This document shows, in pieces, positions 54,272 to 61,161 of a DNA stretch of 61,161 bases. Origin of the DNA: Novosphingobium sp. Lineage in GTDB: Bacteria > Pseudomonadota > Alphaproteobacteria > Sphingomonadales > Sphingomonadaceae. The stretch lies in the NCBI RefSeq assembly GCF_019748365.1, contig NZ_JAIEPN010000099.1, positions 1 through 61,161 on the forward strand, written 5' to 3'. The notes beneath the pieces were generated by a model, which had not been told where the DNA came from, ran no database searches, and saw only the letters and a list, made by a program, of their open reading frames with translations. Position 1 is the first letter of the stretch; each line of letters begins with the position of its first letter. A program made the translations under genes and the position numbers.

Positions 54272-55674
54272 CGCGCAAAGCTCCCTGGCAGGGGCCTTGG
54301 GCTCTCGGGCCCGATGCTGTCCGCCGCCACCGGCTTCTTGCGCTGATGCCACTGCGAGGGCGGGGCGAGGCGGCGCGACACCTGCATCGCGAGCGCGATC
54401 TGGAGTCCGATCAGCATGAAGATGAACGGCTGGAACGCGATCCCGACGAACAGCGCGCCGAACATGTAGACGCAGTGGCCCGATTGCAGCGCCAGCGCCA
54501 GCGAGCGATCCGAGCGGTCGATCACATCGGTCCTGCGCCGCAGCCGCCGCTGGATCAGTTCAAGCTGCAACAGGCCCGAGACATGCAGCAGCAGCCACAT
54601 GGCAAGGCCGGGATAGCCCTGTTCGCCCAGCATCTCGAAATAGCCCGAATGATAGGCGCGCGCCTTTTCCTCGATCCGCTCGGTCTCGATCGCGGTGTTG
54701 TTGTCGCCCGCCTTCTCGGCCTTGATCGTGTCATAGCTGACCCGGTTCTGGCGGAAGGCATCGAAGCCGCCGCCAAAGGGGTGGGTCTTGGCAAAGTCGA
54801 TCGTCCACATCCAAACTGCCATGCGCGTCGATGCGGACTGGTCGGACTTGTGGTTCTCGATCGTGTTCATCCGGTCGAGATAGCTCTGGGGCAGGAACGG
54901 CACGGCCGCGCTGCCGAGCCCGGCAATGACCCCGATATAGAGCAGCGGGCGCTTCACCGTTCGCAGCGAGAGCCCGATCAGGATGACGAGACAGATCAGC
55001 CCGGTGCGTGTCTGCGTGCCAATCGGGATCAGGCAGCAGGCAAAGCCGAGCGCGAGCGCGAACAGCGTGACAAGCTTGCCCGGCGGGAAGATCGTGCCAA
55101 ACCGCGCCAGCCACACGATCAGCGGGATCGTCGCCACCGCCACCATCGACAGCGTGCTGCCCTCGTAGATGCCGGTGTTGTCGTTCACCAGCAGGCGCAG
55201 CGTGCCATAGCCGCCGCCGCCCGAGGCGATCGTCTTGATCCCGCCGCCGATCACGATGCAGGCGAGCGACAGCACCATGGTCAGCGCCAGCGCCTCGATC
55301 CGCAGCCGCGTGCGCACGGTCAGCGGCAGGAACAGCGCAAAGACCAGCGCCTTCCACACCCAGCTCCACTTATCGAGCGCTTCTTCGGGGAAATCGGCGC
55401 TGCGGGTGGTGAGGCCGCAATAGATCAGCAGCAGCAGGAGCAGGAACTGGCGCGGGGAAAAGCGCATGCCGGTCTTGTCGTCCGCCACGGCCCAGGCTGT
55501 CACCGCGCCGATGAAGGCGATGAGGCTGATCGGGATCGATTGCAGGAAGCCCCAGCTCACCTTCTGCGGCGCGAGGATGTCGATATAGGCATAGGCAAGC
55601 ACGAACAGGAACGGCCGCCGGACGCCGGCGGCGAAGAAGGCCGTCACGAAGGCGGTGAGGAAGAGGTTAAGCAC
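54268..55674 (-). CDS. O-glycosylation ligase, exosortase A system-associated (O-antigen ligase-like)
   Basis: This is a 468-residue multi-helix membrane protein (MLNLFLTAFVTAFFAAGVRRP, then FLFVLAYAYIDILAPQKVSW) of the Wzy/WaaL type. It matches the putative O-glycosylation ligase group of exosortase A (PEP-CTERM) systems. Motif QSASTRMAVWMWTIDFAKTHP and the later HSGYFEMLGEQGYPGL lie in periplasmic loops that carry the conserved Arg and His. GTG 55674 overlaps the stop of the preceding small gene by 8 bp. It probably transfers glycan chains in the periplasm. Confidence 0.85.
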   Translation of the reverse strand: MLNLFLTAFVTAFFAAGVRRPFLFVLAYAYIDILAPQKVSWGFLQSIPISLIAFIGAVTAWAVADDKTGMRFSPRQFLLLLLLIYCGLTTRSADFPEEALDKWSWVWKALVFALFLPLTVRTRLRIEALALTMVLSLACIVIGGGIKTIASGGGGYGTLRLLVNDNTGIYEGSTLSMVAVATIPLIVWLARFGTIFPPGKLVTLFALALGFACCLIPIGTQTRTGLICLVILIGLSLRTVKRPLLYIGVIAGLGSAAVPFLPQSYLDRMNTIENHKSDQSASTRMAVWMWTIDFAKTHPFGGGFDAFRQNRVSYDTIKAEKAGDNNTAIETERIEEKARAYHSGYFEMLGEQGYPGLAMWLLLHVSGLLQLELIQRRLRRRTDVIDRSDRSLALALQSGHCVYMFGALFVGIAFQPFIFMLIGLQIALAMQVSRRLAPPSQWHQRKKPVAADSIGPESPRPLPGSFAR

Positions 55675-55846
55675 CGGGCGTACCCTCGCCGCGCGGCGGC
55701 GCTGCGGGCTTGCCCCGCGGTGCGCTGTCCCGGAAGCCGGGCTTCACGTAGCCCTGATCGTGATCGAGATCGTCGCGGTGCAGCAGGCGCCAGATGGCAA
55801 TCGCCATCAGCACATGCGGCAGCACCACGGTGAAGATATCGATCAT
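55667..55846 (-). CDS. Small single-helix membrane protein
   Basis: This is a 59-residue protein with one hydrophobic segment (MIDIFTVVLPHVLMAIAIWRLL) and a charged, Pro-rich C-terminal tail (DDLDHDQGYVKPGFRDSAPR). No function is recognised. It overlaps the ligase start by 8 bp and is divergent from the GT4 gene (109 bp). Its tight coupling suggests it works with the ligase, perhaps as an assembly partner. Confidence 0.6.
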   Translation of the reverse strand: MIDIFTVVLPHVLMAIAIWRLLHRDDLDHDQGYVKPGFRDSAPRGKPAAPPRGEGTPGA

Positions 55847-55955
55847 GCGGGCATGCCAGACTCGGATTGCGGCCCCTGATCGAACCGACTTGCCCTGCTG
55901 TTTAGGCAAACTCGGTTGACGCGGCGTTAAGTCCTGCCGTGGCATGGCGATCGGC

Positions 55956-57200
55956 ATGAGCCGGGTCCTCCATATTCTCGATCACTCACTGCCGCTGCAG
56001 AGCGGCTACACCTTCCGCACCCGCGCGATCCTGAAGGCGCAGGAAGGGCTGGGGCACGAGGTGCGCGCCCTCACCGGCCAGCGCCACACCGCTGCGCCCA
56101 CGGGGGAGGAGCCCGAGGTGTACGACGCGCTGCGGTTCTATCGCACCCCCGGCACGCCATCCGGCCCGTATTCCCGTCTTCCGGGCCTCAGCGAATGGCA
56201 GGAGATCGGCGCGCTCGCCCGGCGGATCGAAGCCGTCGCGCGCGAATGGCGGCCCGATATCCTGCATGCCCACTCGCCTGCGCTCGGCGGGCTCGCTGCC
56301 GTGCGTGCCGGCCGCCGGCTCGGCCTTCCGGTCGTCTACGAGATCCGCGCCTTCTGGGAAGACGCCGCGGTCGGCAACGGCACCGGCAGCGAAGGCTCGC
56401 TGCGCTACCGCCTGACCCGCGCGCTCGAAGACCGGGTGGTGCGCGGCGCGGACGCGGTCGTCACGATCTGCGAAGGGCTGCGCAGCGATCTGGTGTCGCG
56501 CGGCGTTCCGGCTGCGAAGATCACGATCATGCCCAATGGCGTGGACCTCGCGCTGTTCGGCCAGCCGCTGGAGCGCGACGCCGCCTTTGCCCGCAGCCTC
56601 GGGCTGGGAGAGGGGCCGGTGATCGGTTTCCTCGGCAGCTTCTACCCTTACGAGGGCCTCGACGATCTGATCGCCGCGATGCCGATGATCCTCGCGCGCG
56701 TGCCGGATGCCCGCCTCCTGCTCGTCGGCGGCGGCCCGGCCGAGGCGGCCTTGCGCGCGCAGGCCGCCGCGTCCCCCGCCGCGCAGGCGATCCACTTCAT
56801 CGGCCGCGTCCCGCACCACGAGGTCGACCGCTACTACGCGCTCGTCGATGTCGTCTGCTATCCGCGCAAGGCGATGCGACTCACCGATCTTGTCACGCCG
56901 CTGAAGCCGCTGGAGGCGATGGCCCAAGGCAAGCTCGTGGCCGCAAGCGCCGTCGGCGGGCACCGCGAACTGATCGAGGACGGGATGACCGGCACCTTGT
57001 TCCCGCCCGATGATCCCGAGGGCCTTGCCGCCGCCATGGCCGGATTGCTCGGAGATCGCGCGATGTGGGATGCCCGCCGCACCGTCGCGCGCGCTTTCGT
57101 CGAACGGGCGCATGACTGGTCTGTCAACGCGGCCCGTTATGATTCCGTTTACCAAACCCTGTTAACCCGAAAGCAAGCTCTCCCCGGCGCTGCGGCCTGA
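55956..57200 (+). CDS. Glycosyltransferase family 4, exosortase A system-associated
   Basis: This is a 414-residue GT4 enzyme that begins RVLHILDHSLPLQSGYTFRT, the start typical of the exosortase-A-associated glycosyltransferase family. The donor-side domain shows FLGSFYPYEGLDDLI and the E-x7-E region PLKPLEAMAQGKLVAAS. It adds a sugar to a lipid-linked glycan in the cytoplasm. ATG 55956 matches the family start; an upstream ATG four codons earlier is possible. It lies divergent from the ligase set. Confidence 0.88.
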   Translation: MSRVLHILDHSLPLQSGYTFRTRAILKAQEGLGHEVRALTGQRHTAAPTGEEPEVYDALRFYRTPGTPSGPYSRLPGLSEWQEIGALARRIEAVAREWRPDILHAHSPALGGLAAVRAGRRLGLPVVYEIRAFWEDAAVGNGTGSEGSLRYRLTRALEDRVVRGADAVVTICEGLRSDLVSRGVPAAKITIMPNGVDLALFGQPLERDAAFARSLGLGEGPVIGFLGSFYPYEGLDDLIAAMPMILARVPDARLLLVGGGPAEAALRAQAAASPAAQAIHFIGRVPHHEVDRYYALVDVVCYPRKAMRLTDLVTPLKPLEAMAQGKLVAASAVGGHRELIEDGMTGTLFPPDDPEGLAAAMAGLLGDRAMWDARRTVARAFVERAHDWSVNAARYDSVYQTLLTRKQALPGAAA

Positions 57201-57253
57201 TCCGCAGCGCGGTTTTCCGGGGGTCCTCTCTATACCGGGGTCTGACACGCGCC

Positions 57254-58654
57254 ATGAGTACCTTTCGCCAGAAAGTTCAGGCCACGACGAACTGGGTGAA
57301 GCCCGATTCCCAAGCTGCGGAGGAAGCGCCCAGCACCGCCCGCCGCACTCGCGCCCGCCGGCGCGCCAGCACGCCGGTTACCGCTCATCGCCTGTTCCCG
57401 GCCTTTGCTGCCCTGTGGTTTGCGGCGCTCTTCGGGCTTGGCAGTCTCGCCATTCCCGGCAGCATGCTGGGAGCGGTCGTGCTCAAGACCGGGCTGCCCG
57501 CCCTCGTCCCCGCCGCCGCGCCGCCGCTCGGCTTCACCGCGCATCTGCTGGTCGCCTTCGCGCTCGCCATGTTCGGTGCCGTGCTTGGCCTTGCCGTGGC
57601 ACTCCGCCTGCGTCCCGCCGTGCCCGACGAAGCCCGCACCGTCGAAGCTGTCGCCCCGGTGGCGCAAGGCGAAGCGGACGACGTCTACAAGGTCCGCGCC
57701 CGCGACGCCCATCCCGATGCGCCGCCGCGGCGTCCGCTGGTGCTGACCGAAGCCTTGGCAGGTCCGATTGCTGAAGAAACCGCCGAGCCTGAACCGGCCG
57801 ATCCGCTGCTGCGCCGCAAGCGCAGCCTTCCGGCGAGCGAACCGGTGGCCGAGGCAGAGCCGTGGATTCCCGAGTTCTTCCCCGGCGGCACTACGGCGGT
57901 GCGCCCGCTCGATCTCTCTGCGCTCGATCTCGTCGATCCGATCGTTCAGCCCGCACCCTTTGCCGAGCCGACGCCTGCTGCTGAACCTGCACCTGCCCCT
58001 GCCCCTGAAGCACCGGTGATCCCCGCCGCGCCCGCGCTCATTGCCGCGACCCCGCAGCTCCCTGCCGGTTTTGCCGCCACGCTGCCCGATGTTTCGGACG
58101 GCACATGGTCGCCCGTTGCCGGCGCACCGCTCGAAAGCCTTGGCCTTGTCCAGCTGATCGAACGCCTCGCCCTTGCCATCGCGGCGCAGAAGGCGGCCAA
58201 CGAGGCGGTGATCAAGGCTGACGACGCTGCCGAGCCCACTGCCGCTTCGGCTTGCAACGCCCCGGCGCCAGCTGTCGATGAACCGGCACCAGCCGGGGAC
58301 TCGATGCCCGGTCCCTTCTCGCGTCCGCACATCGCCAGCGTCTCGACCGATGCCGCGCCGGTGCCTGATGTGCCTGATGCCGGTTCGGCGCGTGAGGCCC
58401 TCCTGCGCCGCCTTGGCGCGCTTGCGGCCGGGGATCAGAGCGAAAGCGTGCATGAACCTGTCGAGGCACCGCGGCCGTTCACGCGTCCCGCGCCGGTCAG
58501 CTCTGCGGTCGACGCCATCGTGCCGCTCCGGCCTGTCGAGCCTGCCGCGCCGACCCTCATGCAGATGAACCCCGCGACGGCATCCTTGCCCGAGTCCGAC
58601 GAGGCCCTGCGCTCGGCTCTGGCTACGTTGAAGCGAATGACCGCGCGCGGTTGA
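57254..58654 (+). CDS. Unknown membrane protein with a long Pro/Ala-rich tail
   Basis: This is a 466-residue protein that I do not recognise. A basic N-terminus (TARRTRARRRAS) is followed by two hydrophobic segments (residues about 46-72 and 92-118), and then a long, low-complexity, acidic, Pro/Ala-rich region (PTPAAEPAPAPAPEAPVIP) with short conserved-looking islands and a C-terminal SALATLKRMTARG. The layout suggests a cytoplasmic disordered tail on a two-helix anchor. The GT4 gene precedes it by 53 bp and may be cotranscribed. Confidence 0.7.
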   Translation: MSTFRQKVQATTNWVKPDSQAAEEAPSTARRTRARRRASTPVTAHRLFPAFAALWFAALFGLGSLAIPGSMLGAVVLKTGLPALVPAAAPPLGFTAHLLVAFALAMFGAVLGLAVALRLRPAVPDEARTVEAVAPVAQGEADDVYKVRARDAHPDAPPRRPLVLTEALAGPIAEETAEPEPADPLLRRKRSLPASEPVAEAEPWIPEFFPGGTTAVRPLDLSALDLVDPIVQPAPFAEPTPAAEPAPAPAPEAPVIPAAPALIAATPQLPAGFAATLPDVSDGTWSPVAGAPLESLGLVQLIERLALAIAAQKAANEAVIKADDAAEPTAASACNAPAPAVDEPAPAGDSMPGPFSRPHIASVSTDAAPVPDVPDAGSAREALLRRLGALAAGDQSESVHEPVEAPRPFTRPAPVSSAVDAIVPLRPVEPAAPTLMQMNPATASLPESDEALRSALATLKRMTARG

Positions 58655-58888
58655 CGCTACGGAAAGGCTGATTGCGGTGCCCGGTGCGAACCGGGCCCTG
58701 CCATGCATCCGTATTTCCGCCCGCATCGTCGGCGGACCCTTCGGGCAATTCGCGCAGCGCGGTTGCAAAATAACATTCCTGCAGTCATGGGGGGATTCCG
58801 CGCAACTTTCGTTGTCCTTACGGACAGCGTGATTCGCGCTGGGCGTTTCAACCGACGTCTTTTGACCGAGTGCAGGGCTATAGCAGTG

Positions 58889-61161
58889 ATGGGTTTTCCG
58901 CAGGTTCAGGGCCTTTACGATCCGCGCAACGAACATGACGCCTGCGGCGTCGGCTTCGTCGCGCATATCAAAGGCATCAAAAGCCACGGAATCATCGATC
59001 AAGCGCTTGAGATCCTGCGCAATCTCGATCATCGCGGCGCGGTCGGTGCCGATCCGCTGCTGGGCGACGGCGCAGGCATTCTGATCCAGATTCCCGATGC
59101 GCTGCTGCGCCGCTGGGCCGAAGCCGAGGGCAAGGACCTTCCGGCGCCCGGCGACTATGCCGTCGCCATGTGCTTCCTGCCGCAGGATGAGCCTGCGCGC
59201 GACTTCGTGATCGAAGTGTTCGAGAAGTTCATCGCCAAGGAAGGCCAGCACCTCATCGGCTGGCGCGATGTGCCGACCACGCTCGATGGCCTCGGCAAGA
59301 CCGTCATCGAACAGATGCCGGTGATCCGCCAGTGCATTATCCGCCGCGGCGAGAACTGCCCCGATCAGGACGCGTTCGAGCGCAAGCTGCTGGCGATCCG
59401 CAAGCAGACGCAGAACCCGCTTGCCGCCTTGGCCGAAAAGCATGGGCTTCCCGGCGTGACGCAGCTCTACATGCCGAGCTTCTCGTCGCGCACCGTGGTC
59501 TACAAGGGCCTGCTGCTCGCCGATCAGGTCGGCTCGTTCTACGACGATCTGCGCGATCCGCTTTGCGTTTCGGCGCTTGGCCTCGTTCACCAGCGCTTCT
59601 CGACCAACACCTTCCCCAGCTGGAAGCTGGCGCACCCCTACCGGTTCATCGCCCACAACGGCGAGATCAACACCGTGCGCGGCAACGTCAACTGGATGAA
59701 CGCGCGCCGCCGCACCATGGAATCGGAGCTGCTCGGCCCCGATCTCGACAAGATGTGGCCGCTGATCCCGCACGGCCAGTCGGATACCGCCAGCCTCGAC
59801 AACGCGCTCGAGCTGCTGCTCGCGGGTGGCTACAGCCTCGCCCACGCGGTGATGATGCTGATCCCCGAAGCCTGGGCCGGCAATCCGCTGATGGATGCCA
59901 AGCGCCGCGCCTTCTATGAATACCACGCCGCGCTGATGGAGCCGTGGGACGGCCCCGCCGCCGTCGCCTTCACCGACGGCCGCCAGATCGGCGCGACGCT
60001 CGATCGCAACGGCCTGCGCCCCGCGCGCTTCTCGATCACGCGTGACGATCTCGTCTGCATGGCGTCGGAAAGCGGCGTGCTGCCGTTCCGCGAGGAAGAC
60101 ATTGTCCGCAAGTGGCGCCTCCAGCCGGGCCGCATGCTGCTGATCGACCTCGAACAGGGCCGCATCATCGAGGACGAGGAAATCAAGGCGCAGCTTGCCA
60201 GCGAGGAGCCCTACGAGGAGTGGCTCGCCGCCGCGCAGTACAAGCTCAAGGAACTCGCCGTCGTCGAACCCGAGGAAGCCGCGCTGCCTGCGCCGACCTC
60301 GTCGCTGCTCGATCGCCAGCAGGCCTTCGGCTACACCCAAGAAGACATCGCCAAGTTCCTCGAACCGATGGCAACCACCGGCGACGATCCGATCGGCTCG
60401 ATGGGCACCGACACCCCCATCGCGGTCCTCTCGAACCGTTCGCGCCTGCTCTACGACTACTTCAAGCAGAACTTCGCGCAGGTGACGAACCCGCCGATCG
60501 ATCCGATCCGCGAAGAGCTGGTCATGAGCCTCGTCTCGATGATTGGCCCGCGCCCGAACCTGCTCGGCCACGATGCCGGCACGCACAAGCGTCTCGAAGT
60601 CGATCAGCCGATCCTCACCAACGCCGATATCGCGAAGATCCGCTCGGTCGAAGCCGCGCTCGACGGCGCTTTCCGCACCGAAACCATCGACACGACCTGG
60701 GATGCCAGCACGGGCGCCGCGGGCCTCGAGATGGCGATCAAGGAAATGTGCTGGGCGGCGACCGAAGCGGTGCTGGCGGACAAGAACATCCTGATCCTGT
60801 CAGACCGCGCGCAGGATGCGGACCGCATCGCGATGCCCGCGCTGCTCGCCACCGCTGCCGTCCACCATCACCTCGTCCGCCAGGGCCTGCGCATGCAGAC
60901 CGGCCTTGTCGTGGAAACCGGCGAAGCGCGCGAAGTGCACCACTTCTGCGTCCTAGCGGGCTATGGCGCCGAAGCGATCAACCCCTACCTTGCATTCGAG
61001 ACGCTGGAATCGATCCGCGTCGCCCGCGAACTGCCGCTCACCGCCTACGAGGTCGAGAAGAACTACATCAAGGCCATCGGCAAGGGTGTGCTCAAGGTCA
61101 TGTCCAAGATGGGCATCTCGACCTACCAGTCCTATTGCGGCGCGCAGATCTTCGATGCGGT
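58889..61161 (+). CDS. gltB: Glutamate synthase large subunit, N-terminal half
   Basis: This covers about 757 codons of a protein usually near 1,500 residues, cut by the right edge. The class II amidotransferase nucleophile is C19 in NEHDACGVGFVAHI, exposed after removal of a short propeptide. RNLDHRGAVGADPLLGDGAG, the HQRFSTNTFPSW loop and the later part of the glutaminase/central domain follow. It makes glutamate from glutamine and 2-oxoglutarate with NADPH via GltD. ATG 58889 begins MGFPQVQGLYD. The 234-bp gap before it holds only a small GCCCGG/CCGGGC hairpin (near 58680). Confidence 0.95.
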   Translation, partial: MGFPQVQGLYDPRNEHDACGVGFVAHIKGIKSHGIIDQALEILRNLDHRGAVGADPLLGDGAGILIQIPDALLRRWAEAEGKDLPAPGDYAVAMCFLPQDEPARDFVIEVFEKFIAKEGQHLIGWRDVPTTLDGLGKTVIEQMPVIRQCIIRRGENCPDQDAFERKLLAIRKQTQNPLAALAEKHGLPGVTQLYMPSFSSRTVVYKGLLLADQVGSFYDDLRDPLCVSALGLVHQRFSTNTFPSWKLAHPYRFIAHNGEINTVRGNVNWMNARRRTMESELLGPDLDKMWPLIPHGQSDTASLDNALELLLAGGYSLAHAVMMLIPEAWAGNPLMDAKRRAFYEYHAALMEPWDGPAAVAFTDGRQIGATLDRNGLRPARFSITRDDLVCMASESGVLPFREEDIVRKWRLQPGRMLLIDLEQGRIIEDEEIKAQLASEEPYEEWLAAAQYKLKELAVVEPEEAALPAPTSSLLDRQQAFGYTQEDIAKFLEPMATTGDDPIGSMGTDTPIAVLSNRSRLLYDYFKQNFAQVTNPPIDPIREELVMSLVSMIGPRPNLLGHDAGTHKRLEVDQPILTNADIAKIRSVEAALDGAFRTETIDTTWDASTGAAGLEMAIKEMCWAATEAVLADKNILILSDRAQDADRIAMPALLATAAVHHHLVRQGLRMQTGLVVETGEAREVHHFCVLAGYGAEAINPYLAFETLESIRVARELPLTAYEVEKNYIKAIGKGVLKVMSKMGISTYQSYCGAQIFDA

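Noticed and set aside
58655..58888. Small RNA or leader before gltB
   Set aside because: Only a 6-bp hairpin was seen and nothing else supports a gene.
57230..60586. 1,118-codon open frame on the minus strand
   Set aside because: It is opposite gltB and the upstream unknown gene and shows no domain. Opposite-strand openness is common at this GC content.

Overview
The window is a GC-rich chromosomal segment of an alphaproteobacterium, most likely a sphingomonad of the Novosphingobium/Sphingobium type. The evidence is the protein style throughout, many 4-bp ATGA/GTGA gene overlaps, exosortase-A-associated sugar genes, several TonB-like proteins, and a bufferin/NrsF metal-stress module of the kind known from Caulobacter. 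No phage, insertion sequence, CRISPR array or rRNA was seen. The window opens in the 3' part of a tRNA-Leu gene and ends inside gltB.

Layout. 0-5.4 kb (minus): tonB-like gene, eutB, eutC, ethanolamine permease and a GH76 alpha-mannanase, packed as one probable operon. 5.5-10.7 kb: a thioredoxin-reductase-like protein with a cyclic-nucleotide-binding domain but no CxxC, an alpha/beta hydrolase, an AhpD-like protein divergent from a LysR regulator, and a glutathione transferase. 10.9-21 kb: a bufferin (peptide metallophore) region with bufA2-bufB-bufC on minus and bufA1-doxX on plus, separated by an aminotransferase. The anti-sigma gene nrsF, a peroxiredoxin-like gene, two divergent LysR genes, NDH-2 and an ECF sigma factor follow. 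Both bufA genes carry the same perfect GTAACC-N16-CGAA promoter. 21-26 kb: a small TonB-domain protein, a cyclophilin, a lipoprotein glycosidase, bioD and bioB. 26.4-28.8 kb: nucleotide-sugar dehydrogenase and epimerase. 28.8-36.1 kb: soluble NAD-dependent formate dehydrogenase operon fdsG-fdsB-mobA-fdsA-fdsD-fdhD with its LysR regulator. 36-41 kb: TonB-like gene, manC-manA, DUF2721 gene, ribA and xthA. 41.3-45.9 kb: a long palindrome, lolA, rpmG, ppk2, phhA, an orphan gene and uppP. 46-53 kb: M13 peptidase, ABC exporter, intracellular PHA depolymerase, GT2 and MaoC hydratase. 53-58.7 kb: acyltransferase, O-glycosylation ligase, small membrane protein, XrtA-associated GT4 and an unknown membrane protein. 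58.9 kb to the end: gltB.

How the genes work together. The clearest system is copper/soft-metal buffering. The ECF sigma factor (20.3 kb) and the NrsF anti-sigma factor (15.4 kb), although separated, are the natural candidates to control the two matched promoters. These would drive two periplasmic cysteine-rich precursors, of which only one is next to the BufB/BufC modification enzymes. The Fds operon is self-contained: catalytic subunits, nucleotide attachment to molybdopterin, sulfuration and a regulator with a perfect dyad at the end of its own gene. The sugar genes (UDP-uronate synthesis, GDP-mannose supply, UppP, ligase and glycosyltransferases) all point to exopolysaccharide or surface-glycan production, but no complete polymerisation/export cluster lies in the window.
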